The notes: generated by a model from the sequence alone, not told the origin. Positions 26,324 to 38,733 are shown, counted from the stretch's first letter. The stretch: 64,000 bases of DNA from Saccharina japonica (GCA_008828725.1 MEHQ01002400.1:292645-356644); one strand, 5' to 3'. Program-made: numbers and translations.

Positions 26324-26524
26324 GTGGGTAGGTACCCCAGCGCCCCGTGACAAAGCCAAAACAGGCGCTCTTAACTGCAAAACGCTATTATCTGTATGAG
26401 TGGGAAATATATACCCAGGTAGGTTTTAGTGCAGGCGGGACATGCCTATTTGAATGCTATCAACTCCCGAATACTTAGTACCTGGAGGTATAAAATTCGG
26501 GCGCTCTTAACTCGGGGTACCCAC
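26324..26524. mobile_element. MITE, second copy of the GTGGGTACCCC family
   Basis: The same order of motifs as 13847-14024 ('caaaacaggcgctcttaact', 'gtgggaaatatata', 'gcgctcttaactcggggtac', 'ccac') with an interrupted left TIR ('gtgggtaggtacccc'). Confidence 0.75.
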
Positions 26525-26879
26525 TACATGGGTAAAAAAAACATACGTATTAGCAGTCGAGCCTGTGCGCACTGGTGGCGACAAAATAAGAAGTCGAGCC
26601 TGGACGTCCAAATGACGTTGACGTTCTTCATCCGTAGCGGGGCGGGCGTTTTTTCCTGTATTGAGGCGAGTGTTGGAGCTTCTTCGCCTCACCGCTCACA
26701 TGTGCTCAAGCAAGCAAGCAACATATCCAACATCTTACCGTATGCACATGCACGTTCGCGGTTTTTTCGCGCAAAAGGCAAGAAAACTCGCAGGGGGCTC
26801 CGTCCTCCGCCCTGCTATACTCGTAATAACAGAAAGTACTCGTGGCTCGTGGTACATCAGATGCTGTAAGATCACAATA

Positions 26880-27215
26880 TGTGTGTGTGTGTGTGTGTTC
26901 TTCACATTAAACCTTCCTTTCTACCCGTCGACATCCAGCACACCCAGTGTCCGTGCCGATTCATCATCCTAAAAAGGTACCAGTTCTGTGGTCACAAAAC
27001 TACGACACAGAGATACTACGCTCAGTGCAGTAAGCAGAGCAGACAATGCAATGCCATATGCGACAGGCAAGACCTACCCTGCTAGCAATCCAGGTGCATG
27101 CAAGAGAAAAAAAAGAGAAAAGAAAGAAAAAAGCGAAAAGGAAAAATAATAGAAAGTAAACATACTGAAGCAAATCAACAATCAAGCAACCAAACAAAAG
27201 CATGACAAAATGAAA
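26880..27215 (-). repeat. Dispersed repeat, inverted copy of 16826-17158
   Basis: Begins with a (GT)9 run, then 'cttcacattaaaccttcctt', 'gtcgacatccagcacaccca' and 'tgctagcaatccaggtgcat', the reverse complement of 16826-17158 with scattered differences. Confidence 0.8.
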
Positions 27216-27239
27216 AGAAAACAAAACAATATGGATAAC

Positions 27240-28434
27240 ATGCACGTACTATATACGAGTACGAGGTATACTGCTCGTGTGTACGTACTGTTTGTACAGC
27301 AGTTCGGCTTCTCGCCTCAGTTCGTGAATACATGCAGGATCAACATGCAGACTTTCTTTGCTTCGTAGTCTAATTGCAAGTGTTTGTGGGTTAATGCAAG
27401 TCTCCCCTGCTGCTGGTTTTGCGTGCTAGAGGCCAACATGCCAGTCTAATTTCAAGTGCTTTTGTGTGTCCCTAAGGAAAAAATCACCAGGGCGGTTCTG
27501 AGTCGTGCAGTTTCATGGGTATCACATTATACTCCTGCTGGATACTCTGGTGTTACAATTGGCACTCAGACTCGTGGATCACTCTGAACGTAAATATAAG
27601 ACCCGTTAAGATATGGATATGGAAACCAAACGAGCCTTACATTTCCTCCCATCATGATGGTCTACCGCAAAAGTTAAAAGTTGGTCGTGGGATATAATAA
27701 CCTGCTGTCCAAACTCCACCAAACCCCAAACGAGACCCGGAGTTGACCCCGAAGTGTTTTACTCACGATCTGTACTACCGGGGGCTTTGAACGCTGAACA
27801 TATATAGCCACGACTCGCACCCGTATCTCGAGAGAGTGTAACAGAGAACCTACAAAGAGAGCCTAAATAGTCACAGCTTCGCGCCTTGCTCTCTGCGTTT
27901 CCGAGAAAACATATACACGGCGGAGCACAGCGCTCGCTCGTCCGAAATTCCGCGTTTGCGTGCACGGACTTTTGAAAAAGAAAAGGAGGGTCGCCCGAGA
28001 CACATAGACGATGGCAACTGGCAGGCAAGAGGGGGCACGAGGTTTCAGGGAGGCTGCTTGTGATAAGCTAAGCTCTATCAATCCTGCTGGGCAAGCGCGT
28101 GGTACTACTGCTGCGTGCTTGGTGCCTCTGCTGGTGCTGCTGCTACCTGTGCCATCCATAGAGCTAGTAGTTGAGTTGACACTTCCAGAAGCACAGCGCA
28201 GGCTACAAGCAATGTTTGTACGCAAATCACGTACCCCCCTATCATCGACAGCCGAGTTACCGAGACGTTCGCAAAGTGAAGCCGGAAACCTAAAGGAGTT
28301 AGCTGGGGCAAGCTTATTCCTAAGGGTGGTGGTCTCCTCCCTGGTCAAACGAGATGGCAACGGAACAAGGGCACGCAAGGGCAACCACACTGGACACGAT
28401 CTTGCAATGTGTGTGCCGATATTTGTAATCTTGC
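27240..28434. other. Region where the rest of the p23 gene should lie; no exon recognised
   Basis: Open frames on both strands overlap here (for example 28011-28496 plus, starting MATGRQEGARG), but none resembles a known family. I searched the minus strand for the expected p23 continuation (a WPRL-type motif before an acidic tail) and did not find it between 24600 and 28434. Confidence 0.4.
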
Positions 28435-28556
28435 CTGAAAGACAGCATGTCCTTGGTCAGCTTCAGCTGCTCGTCCTTCACATCGGGAAGGTCTAGCGTC
28501 AGGTAAATGCTGTCGGCTCGCTGCGCCCACTTGACGGGTGCGGTGTTGACTGCCAT
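28435..28556 (-). CDS. Hsp90 co-chaperone p23 (CS domain), first coding exon only
   Basis: The ATG at 28556 opens 40 codons, beginning MAVNTAPVKWAQRADSIYLT and going on LDLPDVKDEQLKLTKDMLSF. This is the start of a CS/p23 domain: the 'VKWAQR' strand, the 'IYLTLDLPDVKD' pair and the 'KLT..LSF' strand are at family positions. p23 binds the ATP-bound N-terminal dimer of Hsp90 in the cytosol and slows ATP hydrolysis. The exon would end TTTCAG|GCAAGA, a GC-type donor, since no GT donor fits; this gives phase 2. The remaining exons (central beta strands, WPRL motif, acidic tail) were not found, so the gene is either split by a long intron or broken. It diverges from the ADP/ATP carrier across 319 bases. 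Confidence 0.68.
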
Positions 28557-28875
28557 ATTTTGAATTGCTTCTCCGCTGAGATAAAACAACTACTTCGCAG
28601 CGTCCAGTCCACACTGCACAGGGCACTCCAGGGCGGTGCGTCTACCCTTGCTCAATTGTCCCCGTTTCCCGGGGTTTCTCATTTCATCCAGATGGCCATT
28701 TTTTTGCGGTGCCTGTTCGTGGCGGGGGAAGGGCCACCCGAGGCCTCCAGAACCCTCGCTCTGCACGCTCGCGACCGCTCTCCTCCTCCAGGCGCCTCAG
28801 ACAGCCGTCAAAACGCTGCTGCCCCACACCGTTGAGTGTTAGCGTTTTCCTCCGAATCCGCATACCCTCAGCACC
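28557..28875. promoter_or_regulatory. Divergent promoter region, p23 / ADP-ATP carrier
   Basis: 319 bases between opposite start codons, GC-rich towards the carrier side, no TATA box seen. Shared regulation of a chaperone and a mitochondrial carrier is inferred only from the arrangement. Confidence 0.55.
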
Positions 28876-31800
28876 ATGGGAGAACCCAAGGCAAAGTCCA
28901 ACTTCTTGGTGGACTTCGCCCTCGGAGGAGTTAGCGGTGCCGTCGCCAAGACGTGCACGGCACCGATCGAGCGCGTGAAGCTCATCATCCAGACCCAGGA
29001 TGCCAACCCCCGCATCAAGTCCGGGGAGATCCCCCGTTACACCGGCATCGGGAACTGCTTCACGCGCGTGTACAGCGAGCAGGGGCTCAAGGCCTTCTGG
29101 CGCGGGAACATGACCAACATCATCCGGTACTTCCCCACCCAGGCGTTTAACTTCGCTTTCAAGGACACCATCAAGGGATTGTTCCCTAAGGCCAACCCCA
29201 AGACGGAATTCGGCAAGTTCTTCGCCATCAACATGGCCTCCGGTGGTCTTGCCGGCGCCGGTTCGCTGTGCTTCGTGTACCCCCTCGACTACGCGCGGTG
29301 AGTGGTCGGAAGCTGAGCGCCTGCCGCAACGCGTGCTGGGCCTCCCCGAAAACCATACGTTGTGCATAACCACGCCACGCGCCCGGTCTTACGTAAAATG
29401 GAAGGGATTCGTTTCGTGCGTGGATTCTTGCGGCAGGGAGGCAAAGCCGTGCCCTTCCAAGCGAAAGCTGAATATACCCTGAAAAGCTCACTGCACCCGA
29501 GCGAATCTGTGCGTTGCTCCTTTGCCTCACATCTCACACCCCCCACTACGTCGGAATTGCGGCAGTGAAAGTTGTGGACGTGATAGTCGGCTCTTACCCT
29601 CGCTCTCGCCATCACACGTTTGTTCCTCATCAGAGTGAACGAAGAACAACGTTTTTTTGTATCTCGTAATTTGTCTTGAAATTTGACTCAGGCGCAGGCA
29701 GGCACACGTATGATCTATTTTTACACACCAAACACCGCACGAATCTTTTTTCAAAGAAAACGCCCGATTTCTGCGAGCAGTTTCCTCGTCACCAAGCGTC
29801 GCATGCTTACCTCGGAACCACCGAACCTCAAGCCTAGGGCATGGTCCACACGCAACAGCAGGGCTGACTGCTGCGCGTGCTGCGATCCTACGATTGTAGG
29901 CCATGCGACATCTACCTTTGGTGTTTGTTTAGTCTTGTTTTTGACACAGAGAACTTTGTTTGGTTTCGTTTTTCGCGTTATGCTGAATTTTTGTTCTGTC
30001 TGGATGATGACGTCGCTCGTCCATCGAAAAGCACCGCTCAAAACCACACACCTGTGATGACGTGATGACCGCCAAAATCGGGTCCGGTATCTGCTGCTGA
30101 TCCTGCTGTGCGCACATGAGTCAAATAGGCGACCTTTCACGGCCTCTCGGAAGTGTCTACGAGCCGCTTTGAAGGCATATTTGTGTGGTACGAGTATCAA
30201 ATGGACGTACCCTGATAATGGCTATCTCCACAGCAGTCGTAGTCTTACGATATACTGAGATTGTATCAAAGTGTTGTCGGCATTTACGCGTAACAATACT
30301 GAAATTGTTTTGCTCACATAAAAGTAACATCACACTTGAGAGCTCAACACAAAGAACGTTTCGATAGACACGCGATGGATGGCCACCTTTCAATGCAAGG
30401 AGGCGTAGTAGCCATCCATCAACGTTCCGACTTACAACGACAAATATCGAGGTGATTTGGTACTGATGATTGGCGCAAAACGCGATTGGCCCGCATATTA
30501 TCACTGCTAATCCCCTTCATACTCGTACCTATGTACTGTTGTTTGTACCCGTACGTAATAATTCCTAAAAGTTTTCCAAAAGCGGGAACAGCACTTTGCG
30601 AACGATGAATATCTTGCGTACTTTGTTTTTTGTCGGGGAAAAAAAATACCTGGTAATTTGTCTCCAAAACGGGGTGGGCGACTCTTATCATATGGTGTAA
30701 CACCACTCTAAATGTTAGTAATTGGACGGTTAATAAGGCAAAAGGCAGTGGTTGTCTTTCCGGACAAATTGCTACGAAAAACCTGCGTGGCACCAGTAGG
30801 AAAGTACCAAGACGGCTCGTGAGCAAAAAATAAGTCACAGGATCAGGCGGGGGAAAGCACTCGTGCGTACAGCAGTAGTAATTGACAGACTACATGTTCC
30901 CGACGGACGTTAAGCTACCGTACGTATATCATAAAGTAGGTTCACCCTTGACAGCAGTAGTGGACGTTTTTTTTTCCCACGACCCTCGACGGCCATGTGC
31001 CCTGTGATCTATGCTCGAGAAAACTGTTCGATTGGGGTACAAATTATGTCAGTAATTGGGCCACGTGCAGTCGTTGGGACTATGTAATACCAGTATCAGA
31101 TAGGGAAAACGCGTTGGAAGTACGTATCATACAGACAGATCACGATCTAGATCCTCCACGTAACGTACATTGTTTGGATCCCTTATCCTGCCGTTATGAT
31201 ATGTTGTGCAGCATCTGTATCATATACGCTAGGTACCAGGTACAGATCCAACCCCGAGAAACCTGTTTTAGGTCATGAAGAATGTAGGGGTACCATGTGA
31301 CAACACGAGCTATACGTACAGAGCATTAGGATCACAAATGTATGTGCCGTGGAAGAACTAGATCATGAAGGTGTGATCAATTATATGCCTGAGGAGAACG
31401 AGGAAATATGCAACGGTTCCCGTGCCACTTTCAGCCTTTGTGAGACTTGACCCTTTCACCGCTGCAAATGTAATGCCACACTATTTCCGAGTATTTAACA
31501 AGGGCGCAATAATTACAATTTGCCGTCATAAAAATCGGTGACACGAAGGAGCCAGGGTTGCTACGTAAGGGCCCATCTTAACGAACATTGTTTGTTATTG
31601 AAATTGAAAAATATTTTTCGTTTTTCGTTTGTTTTGAAAACGACTTCCCTGAAAAAACGTGTTTTTGGGTCTTGGGAATGGTGTATTGCGTCAAAAAATC
31701 GAATAACGCACAAGGGTCAACGAACACCCGTGAGCAACCAACGAGGCGACCTACGGCCTGTGTTTTCCCCCGGGCGCCCCTGCCAGCGGAAACTTATGTC

Positions 31801-34800
31801 TGCCGGCACCGGCTAGGAGACTATCACTCTAGGGATGTCTTGGGTGGGCTGGCGCAGCCCCGAAGCCCAACGCGGGCAGCAGCGACGGGGATACAGCGAT
31901 CGAACTTCTACGCCAAGTCGTGACTTGTTCGGTGCTCGTGTGGTTTGGGAGGCAAAGAGGGGTGAAAAATTGGCTTTGCGACGGCCTATATATTTTTTTA
32001 GGCGCCTTAGGCGGTCTACCCTCTGCTAGGGGCGGGGCCGTCGGACCTCGCGCTGCGGCTGATCCGGTGGCCGTGCCTCTCGGAAATGGTGGATCTCGCC
32101 TCTAAAGTAGTCGACATGATTCGAGTTTGCGTGGCTTCCTTCGGTTTCACGGAACGCCACGTCGAGTTGGATGAACTCCCCAATTAAAAAAATCGAGAGA
32201 GCAAAAGAAGCCCCAAAATACTTGTTGTGGAATTTTTTTTTATTTTATTTTATCCTCCGGCGGATGGGTCAAAATAAAGCTTACGCCCTCCACACTTCCA
32301 CGTCTCACTTCGTGTCGTGTGTCAATTCACTCCATGCTCCCTCGGAAGTATCAGCCCTTGCTGTCTACGACCTTCGGGAACTTGAGCATGTTGACCCGAC
32401 CTGACCCCCGAAGGGGCCCGGTGCGGTGGGGATAGCCACCCGAAGAGTACGTAAACTCTCCGGGTAGTGTGGAACTTGCCGCAGCTCATCCAATAACAAA
32501 AACCCAGGCCAAGAAGCCTTCCCGCCAGACTCGGATCATTTACGATCCACCCTACCCGTTTGGGCGTTGGTCCTCGGAATTCTGTTTTATTGAACTACTC
32601 AGTTTTGAAATCGAAATGTCTTGCTGGTTATTCGCTTTTTGACCAATCAAATGCAAATCAAAACAAACGAAAAATAAAACGAAAACAAACGTCCGTTAAT
32701 ACGGGCCTCTAAGGTTCTAGGGCATGTGTTTGTGTATGCGAAGTGCACCCGGAGCAGGTTCAATCTCGTATCGTTCTGTACGTACAACACGCGCGAAGCA
32801 CGAACGATGAAGTACGCGTTCAGAAGGTTGATGGGACCACTACTCTCTTACGGAGGACCATACGCAGTAAATAGGATCAAATATTGTTGTAAAAAATCGG
32901 GGTATACACAGACTTTTGTGTGTATCATAGGTCCTATTTACTATGGTCCCTCGAAATAATCGCAGCTTAGCCCCTTAACCCTTTTAGGACTGCAGTCCCG
33001 TTTCCTTTTAGGACTGCAGTCCCGTTTTGGGGACAAATGACTCTAATTCTAAGTAATTTGTCTCCAAAACGGGACTCCAGTCCTAAAAGGGTTAAGAACC
33101 GGTCCCCCGTTTTTGGAGACAATCTACTTGGAATTAGTGTGGGATATATTTTGCAGTTCTGAAAGGCTTAAATCGCTGTCGCTCCTGCACGAGCTCGTAC
33201 TCGTATTGTAATAGGCCGCAAAAGCGCGATGAATCGGATTTGTGCTTGGGCGGGGCTAGGCTGGATCCCAGCACCTGCGTCATTGTATTGTGCGCTGGCC
33301 TGCTGAGTAGCGGGTCGTTGGTGCAATTACAGATATTGGAGATGTACACGTACTTGTAATGATACACACGCAGAGAGCATGTAATAATACGTGATACAAT
33401 AATACCAGTCCGGAGATCGCATGAAAACATGACGCAAACAATGACGGAGGATGGCGTCGAGCCCTGATGTCGACACATTTATATAGTAAGCGGTCTTATG
33501 TTTTTGGATCCCGAGACTGAACAGCAGCAGTAGAGTATCACGTTGCCCCCTTGAGCATGACCATGTTACGGCGGCCCTCGGCAGTATCATACCATGCCTT
33601 CCTTCTTTCTTTTCGCGTACGTAATACGTTTGTGACGCTGATGCGATGGTCAATCGCGTGTGTTTTTTAATGTCCACGTGTGAAGTAGACTGACAGCGAC
33701 AAGAGGTTTAATACTCACGAAATATCGTTCATGGGACCCTTATAGCGACCAAAACAGAAATATTTCGTTGTTTTGCAACGGTGTACGAGAATCGTCAACG
33801 TTGAGCAGTACCTGGTACACGGGTACGGGCAGGATCATGATGGGCCTGTGCCGCATGACTCCTTGCTCTGTATCTCAAGAACCAATTGACCTTACACTAT
33901 AATCAAGCCAAGTCCCCAGATGGTTAATACGAAGCGATTATTTCAGTAGAGGACGCTTGCTCTGCGGAGGTAAAGTCAATTACTCGGTGTGTATTTCTGT
34001 CCGCGTGTGACGTGGATATTAAGAGCGTCAATCACGATGATTTGATACTCGAAAATATATCGTGAAGTATATACTCGAGCGAATATTTCAGTAAAGGCCG
34101 GACGAAGCGCGTATATAACCATGTGGTCTTTTTTGGCGTGCGTGCGTTCACTGCGCAGGCCATTTTTGCCGCGTACGAACTCGCTCCACTCATTGGTCAA
34201 ACGACCGAATGCACCCATCGTGCCTGCTCCTCTATTGATTTTACTCCAACTCGTGTAATGGCGTATACCATATCATACCATGGTAGCGTCGAAGAAGCCC
34301 ACGTCAACAGGTCTATTGCGAAGTGCAGAGCGTTCATGACGTTGCCGGAAAGAGTAGGTGTAAAACTTGAAAATTACCTGGTACACCTACGTAAAGCTGC
34401 TGTGCGATCGAAAGTTTGCTCAAAACTCATACGATCGTATTTGAAAGCTATGCGTGTGATGATATGATACCTACGAGCAGTAGCCTACCTTGTTTTTGTA
34501 TCTGCCACGGGTCTTGTCTTCGTGTTCCTGGAGAGCCCTGGTTTTTCTCGTACGTATTTGGTAAGAGAGAAAGCACATATGACGTACGTGTGTGTTTTTA
34601 ATCGCGCCGCCTTACCTCGCAGAAACCGAAAACTACAGAATAAAAACAGCAGTTCTTAACCCTTTTAGAACTGGAGTCCCGTTTTGGGGACAAATTACTT
34701 AGAATTGGAGTGGTTTGTCCCCAAAACGGGACTCCAGTTCTAAAAGGGTTAACAGACAGTGTGTTTTTTTTCGTAGTGAGAAGTGGCGTCACTCCTCCGA

Positions 34801-37800
34801 TCCGTACGTAGGTATCATATGGTTACAGGTCATGCCAGCTTACTACTGTCCCGAAATATAAGAACCGCTTGGATAAAATATTACTATTACTACTACTACT
34901 ACTACAGTGCTTGGCCCTTTTTTAAGGGACCCCGCGGTTGGGGAAAACGGTAAATAAGGAATTTTCAATTTCTGCCCACCATTTTTGCCCACGACGAGTA
35001 CATGTAATGATGATACGGTACCGGTACGAACTCTGATCGGCAACGTCGGTATATTTCCAGGGATCTGCAGTCCGGAACGCATTAGGGTCCTTTTAAAAGG
35101 GGCTGGCTCCTGCTGTATGCAAGTGTAGTTTTAATACAAGACAGTAGGGGTATGAGTACATCATGGAGCCGCTGTTCGATTTCCTCGTCAACCTCACTCA
35201 ACTATTTGGCCTCTTTTTCGTATATTTCGAGTTATATATCATGTGATAAATTTAGCTGGTAACCCCCGTGAGCAAAGACGCCCCCCCCCCGCTTGTTGGC
35301 CACATGCATGCATGCATTACTCTTGTCATACTTATAATACGTGGCAGTAAGGCGGTGTATGTACAATATACAAGTCTGTATCAGGTACGTCTAGTCCGTT
35401 TACCCCGAATCTTCCAATTTTACCCCCTATCACTCAGGTGCACTTTTCTCAGAGTGGACGGTGTTGTTCTGAAATCTGATTACACCCTTATATAGCCGTA
35501 TTCAACACCATCCTTCCTACCGATTATTTTTTTGTTTAAATATTTATTTGCCGATTTATATCGAAATAACGTATTATCTGTTCGCTTTGGTATGGGTGTC
35601 ACAGTTTTCACAAGATAAAAAAGACGACGGATTCGGACCGCCCTTGTACGTCTGGTCAGGGAAAGCTATTTAAATTTATATTTGTTGAAAAATTGACGGA
35701 GCCATAGGCGAAAAACCGAATGTTGAGCTTATATTCTTCGCTTTGGTATAGTGTACCCCACGGTACGATTTTGAAATGGATGACGGCAAACGACTCGTCT
35801 CGTCGACGCGGTCAGGGATAGATTATGTTTGTTTTACACGAATAGATATTTCTGGAGATACACCGCATTTTGTTTAGCCGCATAATAACTGGTTATCAGC
35901 TACCACACAGCTCCATGCACCTCACACTCAGACGACTTCGAGGCTTTCCTCACTGCTGTGCCGAATTACCCACATCGATCGGACAGAGCATGGGGCGGCA
36001 CCCGAAAAAAAACGAAACGATACCGGAGAAAAAAAACAAATGGCGTTTCAAAATATTTTGGGGGTATTTCCGGCCAAAAATGTTGCATTTTCCCCCCAAA
36101 AAAAAACTCCACGGCTATCCACGTATCTCGACGCTGCGGTCACGATCATCGCTGTTTTGCATTTCCAATGCTTTTTTTTCACACGTTATGACCAAAAACG
36201 TAATTGGAAGTATTGTCCCGGACGGACCATATATACCTCATGACCAGGTTTATGCAGTCACGTGTTGCTTAATCGGCTTGTTGACCAACGACCCGCCTTG
36301 CGTGGTCTACAAGGCTTTTCGGTGTTTCTCTCGCGAAATTCGCAACTTGCTCTGGGCTTTTGGACGAAAATGGCTGGTGGGTTTTCGTACTTGAAAACCA
36401 CGTAACGCATATCGTGAGAATAACGTCATTTAGACTATATCGCAGATCATGCGCATTTCTAGAAGGCATTGTCTGTACCTATTACATGATACTGGAATAC
36501 TATACTACATCGTACATGCCAGTATCACGGTATCTGGGAAAACATGGTCATCAGAACGCGATCGGCCCTTGAGGTTCCTGACAGCGGTCGAAATCACGTT
36601 ACCTGCGGCACAGCGCCTATACGTGAGGAACTTTTATTTAAGGACGGGCCAATCATAGGCTGTTCGAGCAGTATACTAAGACCAATCACATACGAGTTTT
36701 ATAAGGATTACGTAAGGACGGGCGGTGGTGATTGGTGGCCGCTGACAAGCCTGACAGTCTCGGCGCTGCCAGGAGGCGAGACGTGCGGTTATGCGAGACA
36801 GACAGATAGCGCTGTTGCAAGCCGGATATTTGGACAATCGCCCTCGCAGAGGGCGGCCCAGCACCCTCGTGGTGTGACGGTATTTCCCGCCTGTAGTATG
36901 TTTCTAGTTGTGTTCTTGGGGCCCTGCGCTCTGTCCCTTTGAGAGGGTCGAAAGTCAGGGCCGGCGCAGGCTGCTCTGTCCCTATACGTACCATCTGCCC
37001 AGAGGCCAGATGCACAAGCTTTTGAGTGCGGGCGCGTAGCCACACCACAACAATTCCAGCACCAGACTACATAACCAGCAGCAGTAGCTTTGTCTCTGTG
37101 GATTCGAGCCCTCTCGGTCACCTGCAGCAGCGAGCGAACCCCGTACTTGCAGTACGAGTACGAGTGCAGAACGGGTTTTCCTTCAGATCTCACACAGAAA
37201 AATATGCCACACTCTGTCCGCAAATATAAGATTTTTTTTATACCCATAATAGTACTCAAACAGTCCCTATATTTCCGGACAAAGGGGTACACAGCACTAC
37301 CACTCTGTCCGGAAATGTACGAAGTTATTGGTACTCGAATTAATACTCATACGTTCCTTACATTTTCGGACAAAACGGTATTGCGACGTGGAAAATCAAC
37401 TCAAACCGAAGTCTAAAACCAAGTTATATGAACCCTCCCCTAGGAAAACATCCCAATAATTTAATGCCTTAAAAAATCATCCTCAGGTATAGGATCGGAG
37501 CCTTACCTGCTGTGCTTTGCGTTACACTTTAGTCTGGTGTTACCTCTATCAAACGTGTGACAACAGCTGCACAGCCATTTTTTTTTTGAAACTACGTACA
37601 GCAGGGGAAATGTATTATTAATAGTTAAAAATCGAAGCGAATCACGTTGCCCGTTTATGTTTAACATGGGGAAGGGCTGTAAGACAGGCAACAGGACCCA
37701 AACAAATGCGACAACACTCAAGTACAAAAGTACGTTTCATATTATAGAGTAGCAGGTAACAGGAAGGAACAACAGCGTCGTGTGAACAGCAATTTCTTAT

Positions 37801-38733
37801 TTGAGAATAATTATTCCTTTTTTTCACGCCGCTTTTTTCAACATAAAGCCGGCGTCACACAGTTCATGCTGCTCAAGGGTTTGAACCAGAAATGGTCAGT
37901 GCGCGCAGTTTTACCGCTTTTTCCAAATAATTATTAACTCTTAGCCCCCCCCTATCTATGGTCATAAGACCATGCATGAAAATGAAGTACCCCCCCCTCT
38001 CCCCACTCTTCCATACACAAGCCTCCAACCCCCCTCAAAACCTTGTATAATTCTACATATCTTTCTAACTCATGCCTAACTCAAAACTCCTCTCATCTCC
38101 CAAACGCATGCCTCCAACCTCAAAACCTTGTATAATTCCACCTATTGTTCCAACTCATGCCTAACTGAAAACCCCCCTCCTCTCCCAAATGCATGCCTCC
38201 AACCTCATGCAAAACCTCGTTCTTTTTTCTACAGTACCCGTCTCGCGTCCGACGTAGGCACCGGAAAGCGCGACTTCAACGGCTTGTGGGACTGCCTCAG
38301 CCGGACGGCAAAGGGCCCCAAGGGCGTGCTGGGTCTTTACAACGGTTTCGGCGTTTCCGTGATGGGTATCATCCCCTACCGCGGTGTGTACTTCGGCCTG
38401 TACGACACCTTCCGTGAGAAGAATCCCTACAAGGACGACAAGGGCGTGAAGGGCCTGGGATCTAAGTTCTTGATCGCGCAGTCCGTTGCGATCCTCTCGG
38501 GGTACGCTTCCTACCCCTTCGACACGATCCGCCGTCGCCTCCAGATGCAGTCCGAGAAGCCCCCCGCCGAGTGGATGTACAAGGGCACCGCCGACTGCTT
38601 CAAGAAGATCGTCGCCGAGGAGGGAGGTTCCGCGCTCTTCAAGGGCGCAGGCGCCAACGCTCTTCGGACGGTCGGCTCCGCGCTCGTGTTGGTCATGTAC
38701 GACCAGATGAAGACCATCATGAACCTCCACTAA
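28876..38733 (+). CDS. AAC: Mitochondrial ADP/ATP carrier (adenine nucleotide translocase), two exons
   Basis: Exons 28876-29297 and 38235-38733, donor CG|GTGAGT and acceptor CTACAG|T, phase 2, coding for 306 residues. It exchanges matrix ATP for cytosolic ADP across the inner mitochondrial membrane. Three mitochondrial-carrier repeats are present, each with its P-x-D/E motif: P30-IERVK, P136-LDYAR and P235-FDTIRRR. WRG (75-77) and FKG (276-278) follow repeats 1 and 3. [13 protein letters not shown] (85-97), [11 protein letters not shown] (189-199) and the short N-terminus without presequence are typical of the family. The start has a good context (cagcaccATGG). The family signature RRRMMM reads RRRLQM here (240-245). 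Arginines are kept and the length is normal, so I regard it as functional. The single intron is 8937 bp and full of transposon remnants. Confidence 0.97.
31569..32707. mobile_element. TAA-flanked DNA element, ~1.1 kb, non-coding
   Basis: Left end GGGCCCATCTTAACGAAC after TAA; right end, reverse-complemented, reads AGAGGCCCGTATTAACGGAC, with TAA close by. Similar in end sequence to the elements at 15321 and 62880. The interior (31730-32560) is GC-rich with short frames on plus (31538-32105) that match no protein I know. Confidence 0.6.
32855..32950. mobile_element. MITE family 2
   Basis: 'ggaccatacgcagtaaatag' at the left and 'ggtcctatttactatggtcc' at the right form imperfect inverted arms around an A/T-rich centre. 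Confidence 0.75.
32975..33172. mobile_element. Two overlapping hairpin MITE family 1 elements
   Basis: First (32975-33095): TTAACCCTTTTAGGACTGCA, a partial duplication of the left arm ('ccttttaggactgcagtccc' twice), then the mirrored right arm ending AAAAGGGTTAA. A second, diverged copy (about 33091-33172) reads 'gttaagaaccggtcccccgt' to 'ttctgaaaggcttaa' and shares the terminal TTAA. Confidence 0.8.
34656..34752. mobile_element. Hairpin MITE family 1, best copy (97 bp, 39-bp perfect arms)
   Basis: TTAACCCTTTTAGAACTGGA GTCCCGTTTTGGGGACAAA is repeated exactly in reverse complement at the other end, leaving a loop of about 19 bases. The near-perfect arms suggest a young insertion. It lies in the carrier intron. 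Confidence 0.92.
37962..37998 (+). mobile_element. Family A tail remnant
   Basis: 'tggtcataagaccatgcatg' followed by 'aaaatgaagtacccccccc' resembles the last bases of family A with its C run, in plus orientation. Confidence 0.5.
38005..38215. repeat. Tandem repeat (~90 bp, about 2.3 units) next to the carrier's 3' splice site
   Basis: 'gcctccaacctcaaaacctt' 'gtataattccacctattgtt' 'ccaactcatgcctaact' recurs with small changes. The C/T-rich units extend the pyrimidine tract before the acceptor at 38234. Confidence 0.8.

Larger units (their letters stand above)
29298..38234 (+). other. 8.9 kb intron of the ADP/ATP carrier
   Basis: Canonical GTGAGT...TTTTTTCTACAG boundaries. Contains the TAA-flanked element 31569-32707, MITEs at 32855-33172 and 34656-34752, a family A tail remnant at 37962-37998, and a ~90-bp tandem repeat at 38005-38215 just before the acceptor. 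No coding exon of another gene is recognisable, although many short open frames exist on both strands. Confidence 0.9.

Noticed and set aside
28011..28496. 161-codon plus-strand frame starting MATGRQEG
   Set aside because: Its 3' part is antisense to the p23 exon, composition is unremarkable and no family is recognised.
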